Origin: Ailurus styani
Lineage: Eukaryota; Chordata; Mammalia; Carnivora; Ailuridae
DNA: 64,000 bases
Reading direction: 5' to 3'
Assembly (NCBI GenBank): GCA_002007465.1
Contig: LNAC01000273.1
Span: 1,138,349-1,202,348 of the forward strand
Positions 1 to 11,884 of the stretch are shown here, piece after piece (positions within the stretch are counted from its first letter, which is position 1; each line of letters starts with the position of its first letter). Below the pieces are notes generated by a model. The model had not been told where the DNA came from. It worked only from the letters and a program-made list of their open reading frames with translations, and ran no database searches. Made by a program: the position numbers and the translations under genes.

Positions 1-184
1 ATCCTATCCGCCCCCCCCACCCTCACCCCAAGTGGCGGGATGGGCAGGTTCTGAGAAACATTTGTAATGTTCAAAGTCCGGAGGCAGAGGCTCACTACTC
101 GTAGGGATTTAGACTGCTACTCCCACACTTCACCACCACATTACTACAGCTCTAGTTAGAGCAATTTCTTCTGTTCAGCACATC

Positions 185-1130
185 ATGTCTGCCTATCAAA
201 ACAAAAAATTAAAAGGCATACCAAATGCAAAAACCAAAAATAAAAATCCCCACAGTTTGAAGAGACAGAGCAAGCATCAGTCCTAGACAGGACAGATATG
301 TTGTAATTATCAAGCCAAGAAATTAAAAATAGTAGGAGTAATATGTTAAGCATGCTGACTGACGGATAAGTGGACAGCACGCAAGATCAAATGGGCAATG
401 TAGGTAGAGAGGTGAGAATCTTAGGAAAGAACACAAAAGAAATTGCTAGAGATCAAGAATTGTGTAATAAAATTGGCACATGCCTTTGATGGACTTATTA
501 GTAGACTGGACTTAGCTGAGGAAAGACTCTCTGAGCTAGGGGATATTCTAGTAGAAACCCCCAAAACTGCAAAGCAAAGAGAACAAAGACTGAAAAAATA
601 TCCATACGGAGTGGCATACCTATAAAAGGTTTAACATAAGCAGTGTGAACCAGAAGAAAAAAACAAAAAGGAGAGGAGAAATATTTGGAACAATAACAAC
701 TGAGAATTTTTCCAAATTTATGTCAGATACCAAACCACAGATCCAGGAAGCTAAGAGAACACCAAGCAGGATAAATGCCAAAAACAAGCAAACAGACAAG
801 AACTACACGTAGGTGTATCATTTTCAAATTATAGAAAATGAAAGGTAAAAAAATATGAAAGAAGCCAGAGGACAAAAACACCTCACTTATAGAAGAGCAA
901 GTATAAGAATTATAGCTGACTTCTCAGAAAACATGCAAGCAAATAGCAGGAAGATTTAAAGTGTTGAGGAAAAAAAATAAACACCGACCTAGAATTCTTA
1001 TTCTGTGAAATTCTCCTTGAAAAGTGAAAAAGAAAACCTTTCTCAGACAAACAAAAATGGAATTTGTTACCAGTAGACTTGCCTTGCAAAAAAAATGTTA
1101 AAAGAAGTTCTTTGGAGAGAAGGAAAATAA
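185..1130 (+). pseudogene. LINE-1 ORF1 (RNA-binding chaperone) pseudogene
   Basis: In LINE-1, ORF1 encodes a trimeric RNA-binding protein that packages the element's RNA. The ATG at 185 fits the ORF1 start of this L1 group. The first third (about 250-600) is the coiled-coil region; an open piece at 443-625 still reads as charged heptad-like sequence (LDLAEERLSELGD). From about 690 to 1100 the RRM and C-terminal domain are recognisable as short frame-shifted runs such as SDTKPQIQE, followed by 'gccttgcaaaaaaaatgttaaaagaagtt' type sequence before the stop near 1128. Several frameshifts and stops mean that no full protein is possible. Confidence 0.85.
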
Positions 1131-1270
1131 CTTAATGTCAGAAACTCAGAGCTACATAAACAAAGGGAGATTTTGAAAAAGCAACAAGTAGTTAAAAACT
1201 TTTTTCATATTTGGTCTAACATAACAGTGTATTCAAAATAGTGGTAACAAAGTATATTAGGTTATGCTTA

Positions 1271-1303
1271 CATATATATATACATATATATGTATATATA
1301 TAT
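1271..1303. repeat. (TA)n-rich microsatellite in the L1 inter-ORF region
   Basis: Alternating catata/tatgta sequence of about 33 bp. It lies between the ORF1 and ORF2 fossils of the LINE-1. Confidence 0.8.
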
Positions 1304-2756
1304 GAGAAATGAAAGCAATTATACAAAGGAGAGGAAAGACAGTTGGGATTATTTTGTTGTTATAAGGTACTCACATTTCCCATGAAATGGTACAATGCAC
1401 TTGGATTAGTGTAAATGTATATTGCAAACTCTAGGGCAATCACTAAAAAAGGTAAAAAGAAAAGTGAAGCATAACCGATATACTAAGAAATCAGAAAAAC
1501 AAAGAATCATATAAAATGCTTACTTAAAACCATGAAAGAAAAGTGTAAGACAAAGCTAGGAACAAAGAAAAAGGAAGCCATTGGAATAGTAATAAGTATG
1601 GTATATATTAATCCAACTATGTCAGTGGTCATTTTGAATGTCAGTTATCTAAGTGCACTGATTAAAAGACAGGTATTGATAGAGTGACTCAAGAGAACAG
1701 GTCCAAGTGTATATTGTCTATAGGAAATCCTTTTTCAAAATGCAAAAATACATATAGATTAAAAGTTAAGTAGATGAGAAAGATATTCTGTGATATACTA
1801 ATCAAAAGAAAGCAGGAGTACATATATGAATTTCAGACAGAGCAGACTCCAAACCAATGAAAGTTATCAGGGATAAAGAGGGGCATTGCATAATGATAAA
1901 AAGGTGAGCTCCCCAAAAAGCCATGATGATCCTTAATGTGTATGTGCCTGATAAGAGAATATCAAATACATGAGGCAATACCTTATAGAACTGAAAGGAG
2001 AACTGGATGAATCTATTCTCATTTGGAGCCTTCAACACGCCTCTATCAGAAACTGATAGATCCACCAGGCAGAAAATCAGGGAGGACAGAGTTTAGCTCA
2101 ACCACACCATCAATCAACTAAATATAATGAATATATATGGAATATTTCATCCCAAAACAAGAGAGTACACTTTCTTGTGAAGCTCACAGGGAACATTCAC
2201 CAAAATAGACCACATCGTGGGCTATAAAGCAGACTTTAACAAATTTAATAAAATTATGCAATGACTGTTCTAACATTATAGTGGATTTAAATAAGAAATC
2301 AACAACAGAAAAGTCAACAACTGGAAAATCCCTAAATACATGGAGTTTAAACAATGTACTACTAAGAAAAGTGACACGAGTGAAAGAAGAAATGTTGAGA
2401 GAAATGTTAAAAATATCTTAAACACAAGGAAAATGAAAACTTACCAAAATTTGTGAGATGCAGTAAAAGCAATGCTTTAAGGGAAATTTATAGCATTAAA
2501 TGTATTTATTAAAAAAGAAGAAAGAGATAGACTTATTAAAATCTAAGCTTTAACCTTAGGAAGCTAGAGAAAGAAGAATAAAAATCAAAATCTGAGGTAT
2601 TAAATCCAACTTAAATCCAAATAAGCAAAAGAAATAAAGATCTGAACATAAATCAGTGAAATTGGAAACAGAAAATCAAGAGAGAAAAGATCAATGAAAT
2701 TAAAATCTGGTTCTTTGAAAAGATCCACAAAATTGATGTGTTTAGCCTAACTTCAA

Positions 2757-2786
2757 AAGAGAGAGAGAGAGGGAGAGAGAGAAAGA
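2757..2786. repeat. (GA)n stretch inside L1 ORF2
   Basis: Purine run 'aaaagagagagagagaggg' and continuation. It sits at the lysine/arginine-rich segment of ORF2, so it may be a local expansion of the original coding sequence. Confidence 0.7.
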
Positions 2787-4614
2787 ACACAAATTACTAA
2801 TATCAGAAGTAAAGGGACATCACTACAGATCCCTGAAGGAATAATATGAACAGCTTTATACCCACAGATTTGATAACCTATCTGAAACGGATGAATTACT
2901 TGAAAGACAAAATGACGAAGCACACAGAAAGAGAGAAAGGCAAGCTGAATAGACTTATATCTATTAAAGAAGTTGAATCAATAATTAATAACCATCCAAA
3001 ACAGAAAGCACAAGGCCCAGATGTGATCACTGATGAATTCTAGTAAACATTAAAGGAAGATTTTATTCCAATTATCTAAAACCTCTTTCAGAATATAGAT
3101 GCTGAGGGAATACTTTCTAACTCATTTTATGAGGCCACTATCACCTTATTACCCAAACCAGACAAAGACATGACAAGAAAATAAAACTTCAGACCAATAT
3201 CTCTCATGAATATAAATGCAGATGTCCCCAACAAAATACTAGTAAATTGAATCCAACAATATATAAAAAGAATTATATACTGTAGTCAGTCAGGATTTAT
3301 TCCAGATGTGCAATGTTAGTTCAGCATTTGAAAGCCAATCAATGTAATCCATCATGTCAATAGGCTAAAAAAGAAAAATCGCATAATCATATCAATAGAT
3401 GCAGAAAAAGCATTTGAGAAAATTCAACACAAATTCATGATAAAAATATTCTCAATAAGTTAGAAATAGCAAGGAAATTCCTCAACTTGATAAAGAAATA
3501 TCCTTATAAAAATTTACTTTTAACATCATACTTAATGGGAAACTACTAGTTTTCCCACTAAAATCAGGAAAGGAAAGATGTCTTCTCTCATCTCTGCTTT
3601 TCAACAGTGTAGTGGAAGTCCTAGCTAAAAGCAATAAGAAAATGAAAGGAAATTAAAAAGTATATATGCTAATTGGGAAGGAGGAAACAAAGCTGACTTT
3701 GTTTACACGTGACATGATTGTTTACATAGACACTCCAAAAAATTGATATACATGCACACATACAAACATAGAAGCAATCCTCCTGGGACTAAAGTGATTA
3801 TAGAAAGGTTGCAGGATACAAGGTTAATATATAAAAGTCAATTGCTTTCCTATATACCATTTGAAATTTGAAATTTGAAATTAAAATCACAATATTTATA
3901 TTAGTAACCTCCTATTTAAGTATAAATCCAACAAGGTATGTACAATATCTATATGAGAAAAACACAAGTCTACAATGAATGAAATCAAGAAGACCCAGAT
4001 AAATAGAGATTGCATGTTTACAGATGAGAATACTCCAGGTTGTCAAAATGTTGGTTCTTCCCAATTTGTTGTATAGATTCAATGTAATCCTCATCAAGTT
4101 ACACTGAAGATATTGACAGACTCATTCTAAAATCTGCCTGAGGAGGTAAAAGACTCAGAATAGCCAACGGGATATTGGAGAGAAACAAAGTTGAAAGACT
4201 GATACCATCTGATGTCAAGATGTAGTGTAAATCAACAGAAATGAAGACAGCATGGTATTGGCAAAAGAACAGACAAATAGGTCAATGAAACAGGATAGAC
4301 AGTCCAGAAATATATCCACATATACATATAACTCATCCTTAACAAAGGAGCAAAAAGGCATTTACAGTGGAAAGATAATCTTTTCAACAAATACTGAAGA
4401 ATTTGGATGTCTACATATAAAAAAAATATAGACACACAACTTACCTCTACTGCAGAAATTAACTCAAAATGAATCAGACCTAAATGCAAAACACCAAACT
4501 ACAAAATTCCCTGAAGATAACATAAAATATCTAAATGACTTTTTAGATGCAATACCAAGGACACTTCCCACAAAAGAAAAAATTGATAGGCTTCATTAAA
4601 ATTAAAAATTTCTT

Positions 4615-4810
4615 GGGTGCCTGGGTGGCTCAGTGGGTTAAAGCCTCTGCCTTCAGCTCAGGTCATGATCTCAGGGTCCTGGGAGCAAAGCCTGCACTGG
4701 GCTCCATGCTCAGCAGGGAGCCTGCTTCCTCCTCTTTCTCTGCCTGCCTCTCAGCCTACTTGTCATCTGCTCTTTCTTTGTGTCAAATAAATAAATAAAG
4801 TCTTTAAAAA
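4615..4810 (+). mobile_element. CAN-SINE, young mustelid-type, inserted in L1 ORF2
   Basis: A complete tRNA-Lys-derived SINE: head gggtgcctgggtggctcag, a pyrimidine-rich middle, a (TAAA)n-like stretch and an A tail. It is flanked by a 15-bp target-site duplication (aattaaaaatttctt) at 4600-4614 and 4811-4825. The insertion site has the TT/AAAA character cut by L1 endonuclease. The open frame that reads WVAQWVKA on this strand is a by-product of the SINE sequence. Confidence 0.96.
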
Positions 4811-5967
4811 AATTAAAAATTTCTTCTCTGGGAAAGATACTGTCAAGAGACTAGAAAGACAAACCACAGACTGGGAGAAAATATTTGCAGAAGACACATA
4901 TGATAAAGGATTGTTATTCAAAGTATACAAAGAACTCTTAAAGCTTGGTAAGAAAACAAACAACCTAATTAAAAAATGGTCCAAAGACCTTACCTGACAT
5001 ATCACCAAAGAAGAAATACAGATGGCATATAATCTTATGAAAACATGCTTTACCCCATATGTCATCAGAGAAACTCAAATTAAAACATCAGTTAGCTACC
5101 ATTACACACCTATGAGAATGGCCCAAATCCAGAACACTGACAACACCAAAATGCTGGTGAAAGTGTTTCACAACAGAAGCTCTCATTCATTTCTGGTATG
5201 AAGGGAAGATAGTACAGTCACAGTAGAAGACAGTGCAGAGTTTTCTTACAAAACTAAACATTATTTTATCATACAATCCAGCAATCATGTTCTTTGGTAT
5301 TTACCCAAATGAGTTGAAAACCTAAAACCCTGCACACAAAAACCTGAACACGGATGTTTATAGCAGCTTTACTCACAATTGCCAAAACTTGAAAGCACCC
5401 AAGTTGTCCTTTAGAGGGTGAATGGATAAATCGTGTTACATTCAGACAATGGATATTTTTCCATGACAAAAAGGATGAGCTATCAAGTCACAAAAGACAT
5501 ATAGTGAAATTAAATGCTTATTACTGAGTGAAAGAAACAAATCTGAAATGTATATATTGCATGATTCCTTTATATGACATTTTGTAAAAGGTTAACTATG
5601 GAGACAGTGAAAAGATCAGTAGTTGTTCAGGATTAGTGGGCAGAGAGGGATAAATAGGCAGAACATGGGATTTATAAGATAGTGGAAATATTCTCTATGG
5701 TACTATAATGGTGGATGTATTCCATTATAAATTTATCCAAATTCATAGAATGTACAACACCAAGGGTGAATCCTAATATAAACTATGAGGCTTGAGTAAT
5801 AAACAGTGTTAATGTAAGTTTACAAATTGTAACAAATGTATCACTTTTGGTGATGTTGATGATGGGAAAGTCTATGCATGTGTGAGAGCAAAAATCTATG
5901 TGAGATCTCTGTATCATCCTTGTAATTTTACTGTGAACCTAAAACATTTCTAAAAATAGTCTACAAA

Positions 5968-7689
5968 ATCTCATTGGTTTAATGCATTCAATTAACAAGC
6001 ATATTTATATTTATATTTATTTTTGTATTTATATGTATAAAATCGATGATACTTTAGGCTCTGTGGCAGAGCGGAAGAAGACGTTATCTCTGACGAAGCT
6101 CTGATGAGTTGAAATGGATGTGTGGTCTCTATGTTGTTGTTCTTTTTTTCCCCCGCTCTTCAAGTTTATTTTCTTCTTGTTTTAAAACTCTGTTAGCCTT
6201 GCTCTTTGTTTTAAGCTCTTAGCAGCATTAGAATGTTTAATGAGGCTTACAGTTCTTAGAAGTAGCCACGATATTACTAGCATTAATGAGGGATAGAGAC
6301 TATTTCTTCTGGCTTTAGAAATGTATGGTCGGGAATCATATCCATGTAGAACACCGTGTAGAACCATGTAGAATGTAAGTAATGAGTTTTTCAGTCAGCA
6401 TTGTGTGTTTTCTAGAACACAACTGTAGATGGATATCCTTTGGTGTTTGCATGAGGCACATATTTCTGGTATGAGTTTCAATGGCTAGAAGTAATAGCAA
6501 TCGCAAAGACAAGGGGCTATTTTTCTCCTGTCCAGTTGAGAATTTATCAGTTATGAGCTTTATCAATGAAAGAATTCGTTGGAGAAAATTATTTTTCTTA
6601 CAAGGCGAGCATATAGTCTGAACTAAGAATAGTTCCTAAGTGTTCCTAAAGAAATTACCTTTTTATTTCGACTTTTTGACCAAAGTAATTTTACATATCC
6701 CTTTTAGCAATATTTGTGATGTACACTACTATAATATTTGAAGTCTTTGTTACAGAAAAGTGTTGAAAATATGAATAATTTCTGAACAAAATAATAAAAA
6801 GGGCCTCTGGCCTGAATGCTCTTTCTTTATGACTATTTATAATTCCTGACAGACATAGTGATTGTGGATGATAGTGCCCTTCAGGTGTGTTTAGGGTCTC
6901 TTAATTTCAATGATATTTCACCATAACAAAATTTGTGATCATTTTAGTTGCAGTTGGATAATAGATTTTCTTTGAAAAATTAGGGAGAATATCATTAAAC
7001 ATGATAGCAGTAGGATATTTCTGGGATTAAAAAATTGAAAAAAATTCCTATGGCATTCATTTATATAAGAACAAATTAATCATTTTGATTGAAAAATGCA
7101 TCTTAAAGCATTTCTCTCAAGAACTTATTAACAAATTTATTTTTCGAGTTATAAATTTTTACTAAGGATAATACTAAAGATTTTTATTACATTCTGTGGT
7201 TCCTAACAGTCACTGAGCACTGGTCATTGAGTAAGAATCAATAGGAAACAGAAGAACAAGACTCTAAATGTATAATTAGGAAAAGAAATCTTCTAAATAC
7301 CACAGTACTAACTAAATGAAACCAAAGGTGATTGGTGCTTAGTTATACCAAGTGAAGGGTAAAGTGAAAGTGAATGTTTAGGAAAACAATGTCTCAATCC
7401 TATCAAAGGATAGGAATTTGATAGCAATCAATGAAATACCAATTTGTAGCTTCTCATGAAGTTGAGACTTTCATTAAGATTGTTGTAGACCCTGTTACAC
7501 TCCACGACTTAGAATGTATCCTCAAATCTAGTTGGTTTTGCTTGTGCTATGTCTTTGGGTTATGTTCATTAATATTTACTATCTCTGCCAACTATCCGTA
7601 TGACACCCATCTCATCTGGAATACGCAATTGCCTTCTGTTGAATTTTCACTTCCCTTGCATACCAAGTCAAGGAAAGTTATATGTTAGA
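5968..7689. other. No gene recognised; unique AT-rich sequence
   Basis: No coding exon, RNA gene or repeat I can name. Short ATTTATA-type simple sequence at about 6003-6045. Open frames (6182-6367 and 6336-6566 minus, 7431-7688 plus) are short and show no recognisable protein. Confidence 0.6.
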
Positions 7690-7910
7690 GTGTTAAATTG
7701 TGGCCTTTGGGTTAGGAAAGCCTGGTATTATACCTTTTCTCTTATTAGTTAGTTTTGTGATATTGGGCAAATTACTTAGTGTTTCTGCAAGTTTAGGATT
7801 AAAGGTATCACATACTTCATATAATTATGAATACTAAATTCAGTAATGCAGGTAGAATGCTTGGTGCATGGCATGTAATAACCAACAATTTATTCACTAT
7901 TATTATTATG
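7690..7910 (+). repeat. MIR (ancient tRNA-derived SINE)
   Basis: The order of motifs follows MIR: 'tggcctttgggttaggaaagcc', then 'gtgatattgggcaaattactta', then 'gcttggtgcatggcatgtaat'. It is diverged, without target-site duplication, as expected for a repeat older than placental radiation. Confidence 0.72.
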
Positions 7911-8077
7911 TTGTACAACTACGAAAAGATATTAGACACATTTGAGCAGAAAATGGCAGAGTTGGTGGTGTGCCTTGGAATATCTGATCACAGAATCCTA
8001 AATTGATTGATATAAAGAAGAGGCTTAGTTAATAATCCAGTAAAAAAGTTGACGTAATATTCCAGGCAGAAGGTGAT

Positions 8078-8468
8078 TGTCTTAGCTCTGGCTGCCCTCA
8101 CAAAATACCGGAAGTGGATGGCTTGAACAGTAGACATTTGTCTTCCCACAATTCTGGAGGCTGGAAGTCTGAGAGTCCAGTGCTAATATGGTTAGTTTCT
8201 GGTGAGGACGCTTTTCCTGGCTTGCAGGTGACAGTCACGTTGCTGCATGCTCACATGACCTCTTCTTTTTTGTCTGAGAGAAGGTTGGAGAAGGAAGGAG
8301 GAGGGGAGAGAGGGCAGAGCAGCCTGCTCTGGTTTCTCTTCTTTGATCAGGGCCCACACTTATGACCCCATTTAATCTTCGTATAAGCCCTATCTCCAGA
8401 AACAGTCACATTGGGGTTAGAGTTTCAACATACACGTTTGGGAGGATGACATAGTTCAATCCACAGCA
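8078..8468 (-). mobile_element. Solo LTR of the ERVL-MaLR type (MLT1/MST-like)
   Basis: Read on the minus strand this begins TGctgtggattgaac and ends aCA, giving the TG...CA ends of an LTR. Inside are the typical MaLR segments: 'ccccaatgtgactg', 'ggagatagggc', 'ctcaccagaaac' and 'cttccagcctccagaa'. No internal retroviral sequence is adjacent, so it is a solo LTR, probably left by recombination between two LTRs. I see no convincing 5-bp duplication. The open frame on the plus strand at 8114-8365 is incidental. Confidence 0.85.
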
Positions 8469-8479
8469 TTAATGGAGGC

Positions 8480-8905
8480 CTAAAATAGAGTAGCAGTGGG
8501 AATGAGATAAGATAAATGAGAGCGATGACTTGGTTTTGTTAAAGAGCGACACAGTTTGACATGTGTCTGGCGAAGGGAAGGAAGATAGTCATCAAACTGA
8601 AGATGACTTTGAGATGGCTAAGACTGGTGATTGGAAGAAAGGGGTGCGCTAACAAAAATTAAAATGGAAAGGAAGCAATTTGGTGGCAGAAGGTAATGGT
8701 TTTAGTTGTCACTTTTCAGAAGGCAGTTAAAAATTCCATCACTAATATTGTGCGTACTGAGCCCTGACCCTGAGCGTTCTGCTGGGGTCTTAAAAATGAA
8801 CAGTGAATAGAGATGGTTCTGTCTTCAGGGGATTCATAGTCTGGTGAAATCTTGGACCAGAACATAGTATAAAAGTCAAGGCTAGAGTTTAGGGACTCAC
8901 ACACA
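8480..8905 (+). repeat. Diverged ancient mammalian repeat (unnamed), weak
   Basis: Segments such as 'aatgaacagtgaatagagatgg' and 'tctgtcttcaggggattcatag' resemble the head of the same ancient repeat seen at 11885-13060. Similarity is loose and boundaries are uncertain. Confidence 0.35.
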
Positions 8906-10186
8906 CTGAGGTGTTAGTGGAAATCATATGTCTGGCAAAGAACCAGGGTGATATATGGAGAAGGCTTTGTGTAATTGTTCCAAATTATTCTGAGTATTAC
9001 TGTTCCACAGTAATTGTTGCATAAAAACTGTATGGGGTGTAAGTGAAACATTTAAAAATATTTTTGTTTAAGAAAAAACATAAAAAAACAACTGTATTTG
9101 GAAGTCAATGTAGACATTTCATGCCCAATGAAATGAGATAAAAATCGAATCCTGATTAATATTTGTTTATAAAGGGTGATGATGACTGTCAGATGCTTCA
9201 GGTATGTTGTGCAACTACTTAATATCTGGGGAAGCCTAAACCCAGTAAATATTCTGTTACCTCTTTTCTACACATAGTTTATATGTTCCTTATCTTTATT
9301 CCGTAAAGGTGAAATTCCCCAAAGGAGCTCTTGGGACAGACGTGAAACAACGAAGTGTTCCAGAATGGTCCCAGGAAACCTTGGTAAGTTCTTTACACAA
9401 AGTGGCAGACATTCACAGCAGTTTATGGAGACTTTAGGTTTCACTTAGCTTTCCAATAAAAATTCTTCAGGACCCGGGGTGAAAGTGGAAGGTAGGTTGG
9501 GATTTAACAGCAAAGGGCTTAGGGAGCACAGGTCATAACTTTTGTTTAAAATGAACTTGTCAATGTGAGAGGGGGGCAGTTTGTACAGCTGCAGTAGAGA
9601 CTGTGAGAACATGTCCAGCAACTTCATAAACACAGTCTTCATTCACAATTTCAATGGGAGTCTGGGTAGAAAGCATTCCTTCCCTCATTCTCTTCATCTT
9701 AAGGTGAATGGGTTAAGAGAAGAGAGGAAAAACATATCACTATTCATGTGAGAATTTTCTCTTTTTGTCAAGAAAGAAAATTATAGACAGTCCTTGTCAT
9801 CCTCTTCATATAAGCAATGAAGGGGAAAGATATTAGGCATATGTTGTTTGGCTCAAATGCTTTATAACTTAGGAGTTTTGACAGTTTAATGATTTTATTA
9901 ATGACTCTATTTTGCACTAAAAAAATGTATGATTTCCATTTCAGTAGGTTCTTGTGGATACCAAGGAGTATTTTTGTTAACAGGAAATTCAAGCAAAACC
10001 TTTGGGAAAATTAAAAAATCTTTTCCAGGTGTCTTGCCCATAAATAGGCAGAACCAATTCTAAAAGTTCTCAATCCTGTTTTATGTGTGTGTATGTTTCA
10101 AATAATAAAATGGTTTACTGATAACTTAAAATACATATATTGCACACTACAAGATAAAAAGTTCCTATTACTCTGAATACTACAGA
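8906..10186. other. No gene recognised; unique sequence
   Basis: AT-rich. Minus-strand open frames at 9445-9642 and 9768-9992 show no domain or splice context that I recognise. Confidence 0.55.
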
Positions 10187-10396
10187 TCTGTGCTGTTCAA
10201 TATATTAACCACTAATCGTATGTGGATATTTATTTATAAAGTAACCTTCCTAAAAATTAAAAATGGAGCTCTTCATTTGCACTAGCTGCATTTCATGTCC
10301 TCACTAGCCAAACCATCTTGTGGCTAGTGTGTGGGACAACACAGAATTTACAGAACATTTCCCTCATCACAGAGAATTATATCGAATGGTGTAGTG
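10187..10396. mobile_element. hAT-Charlie non-autonomous DNA transposon (MER5-like MITE)
   Basis: Starts 'tctgtgctgttcaatatatt' and carries the family's internal phrases 'catttcatgtcctcactagcc' and 'cttgtggctagtg' before ending near 'tcgaatggtgtagtg'. The two ends are diverged inverted copies of the CAGTGCTGTCCAAT terminus typical of this group. It has no coding capacity. The family name is a recognition from pattern, not a database match. Confidence 0.65.
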
Positions 10397-10598
10397 AATG
10401 TCTAAACTTTATTTTAGACAAAGACCCAACCTTCAACGAGTAGACTGTTCGATGGGGACAACTGAGATAAACTAATTGATTAAAATGTTTATTTAAAAAC
10501 TTGAGGACAAGGCTAGGTTCTAGAAATATATTAGAACATGAGAAAAGTTAGTTTTCTGCTGTGGCAGAGTTTACCATTCTCAAAAATGATACTTTTCT

Positions 10599-10808
10599 TT
10601 TTTTTTTCCCCAAGATTTTATTTATTTATTTGACAGAGAGAGAGAGAGAGAGAGATCACAAATAGGCAGAGAGGCCGGCAGAAAGAGAGGAAGAAACAGG
10701 CTTCCTGCTGAGCAGAGAGCCTGATGCGGGCCTCGATCCCAAGACCCCAAGATCATGATCTGAGCCGAAGGCAGAGGCTTTAACCCACTGAGCCACCCAA
10801 ACCCCCCC
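10599..10808 (-). mobile_element. CAN-SINE, young mustelid-type
   Basis: Complete reverse-orientation copy: T-rich tail, (AG)n expansion, then the head on the right ending 'tgagccaccca'. Perfect 16-bp target-site duplication aaaatgatacttttct at 10583-10598 and 10809-10824. The (AG)n run in the body is expanded, and the head shows 'aaccccccc' in place of the usual 'ggtgcccc'. Confidence 0.96.
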
Positions 10809-10824
10809 AAAATGATACTTTTCT

Positions 10825-11770
10825 AAATATCAGAGTCTACTAAGAGTCCTTTCTTACTTAGAAGTCAGACTGGCACATTAATCTTAACCTCATTGAACTA
10901 TGAGGTTGGTACATAGGACTCCACATAATCACATTAACCCATTGAGGAGGAGTTGCTGTAAACATAACCAAAAAATCATGGCCATGTAATGATCAGGCAA
11001 CATGTCTTGCGATAGCCACTGTCTTCGGTTTCCAAACCGCCATGTTGAATGCATTCATACACTGCATATGAAACCAACGAGGAGGATGGAATTAGTCACA
11101 AGTTGTGACCAACAGGGCACTCTGTAGCTTGTTTATTATGCTACTAGTAAGGTATTCTTAATATCGGATACTGTAGATTTTCAAGTGACAGTAGGCAGAG
11201 GAGTCGCTTGGAAGGAAACTTCACGTGGGTGGGCAGAAGAAATGCTAGCAGGCTGCAAGGCAGCTCTGCACAGCCCTGACTTTGCCAACAGCAGACAGAT
11301 TCACCTGGCACGTACCAGGGCAACATCAGGCGGCTCTGTTTGCGGTAAGGCTCCATGCAGTCGGAGAGATGAAGAGACCAAGCCACAGAATGTGACGAGT
11401 CTTAAATATGAGCGTCACCGGCCAAGCTTGTATTTGTTGGCACCAGGATTACCTGTCACTCCCGGGGACATTCCACCTTTACATATGCATCCTGATGCTG
11501 TCAATGACATTTAGAGACAAATTATGAACACTCAGAAAAGAGTGTACTTCATTCACGGTGTGATAGAATCATTTTCCTTGTCCTTTAATATTTATCTTAT
11601 GGATTTCAGAAGTAATGTGGAACATTATAAAGGGTTATGATCAAGTTTTAATTCTCTTCATTTGCCTCTTTTCATTTGGTTCAGAGTCTGTGTGTGAATG
11701 GAATTTGCTCCATTATCTCAATCTTTATTATTTATCTACCCACAGAGAACTGTTATCCATTTTGTGTCCC
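10825..11770. other. No gene recognised; contains a CpG-bearing, relatively GC-rich block at about 11165-11520
   Basis: Unlike its surroundings, 11165-11520 has several CpGs and is open on both strands (11185-11514 plus, 109 codons; 11144-11386 minus, 80 codons). I recognise no protein and no repeat family in it. Openness on both strands at once argues against assigning a coding sequence. Confidence 0.5.
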
Positions 11771-11774
11771 ATGG

Positions 11775-11880
11775 TGTTTACACCTCCAGGCTTTTACTCA
11801 CCATGCATTTCTGGAATGCCCTTTACCTGGGCAATATTTTTATTCATCCTTCATGATAAAACTCAAATTCATTCATTAAT
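11775..11880 (+). repeat. L2 (LINE-2) fragment, diverged
   Basis: 'tttctggaatgccctttacctgggc' followed by 'catgataaaactcaaattca' follows the L2 3' region order (the 'ctggaatgcccttcc' and 'aaatgtcacctcc' portions). Short and diverged. Confidence 0.45.
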
Positions 11881-11884
11881 GCTC

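Larger units (their letters stand above)
1600..5575 (+). pseudogene. LINE-1 ORF2 (endonuclease / reverse transcriptase) pseudogene
   Basis: ORF2 supplies the nicking endonuclease and the reverse transcriptase for target-primed insertion. The endonuclease region starts near 1600 and is frame-broken; pieces are visible at 1800-2260. The open piece at 2846-3043 matches the stretch just before the reverse-transcriptase fingers (IISIKEVESIINN-like, then PKQKAQGPD). The catalytic F-A-D-D box reads F-T-R-D at 3702-3713, so the active site is lost. The C-terminal domain is at about 5150-5550. A CAN-SINE splits the gene at 4615-4810; the flanking ORF2 text rejoins cleanly once one copy of the 15-bp duplication is removed. 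Confidence 0.88.
1..5967 (+). mobile_element. Old LINE-1 (L1MA-like), ORF1-ORF2-3'UTR, decayed; 5' end lies at or beyond the window edge
   Basis: A single collinear LINE-1 copy runs from the start of the window to about 5967. In order it shows leader sequence, an ORF1 fossil, an inter-ORF spacer, an ORF2 fossil (endonuclease, reverse transcriptase, C-terminal domain) and a 3' UTR ending near 'ctaaaaatagtctac'. Reading frames are broken throughout by stops and small indels, so it is inactive. The 3' UTR text around 5600-5900 (gatcagtagttgttcagg, atgtacaacaccaaggg) resembles the L1MA group, so insertion probably predates carnivore radiation; the subfamily name is from memory. A young CAN-SINE at 4615-4810 interrupts it. 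No clear poly(A) tail or target-site duplication remains at the 3' end. Confidence 0.9.

Noticed and set aside
1..60. C-rich start of the window as a possible CpG island promoter
   Set aside because: Short, few CpGs, and collinear with the LINE-1 leader region that follows.
4615..4690. tRNA-like A and B boxes in SINE heads as possible tRNA genes
   Set aside because: They belong to the tRNA-Lys-derived SINE promoter; no cloverleaf with proper acceptor stem.
4547..4798. Frames reading WVAQWVKA... (also 45127-45315, 49850-50038, 52879-53157)
   Set aside because: These are translations of CAN-SINE sequence, repeated at each SINE copy.
11185..11514. 109-codon plus-strand open frame
   Set aside because: An 80-codon frame overlaps it on the other strand; no recognisable protein, no splice or promoter context. 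Kept only as a composition finding.
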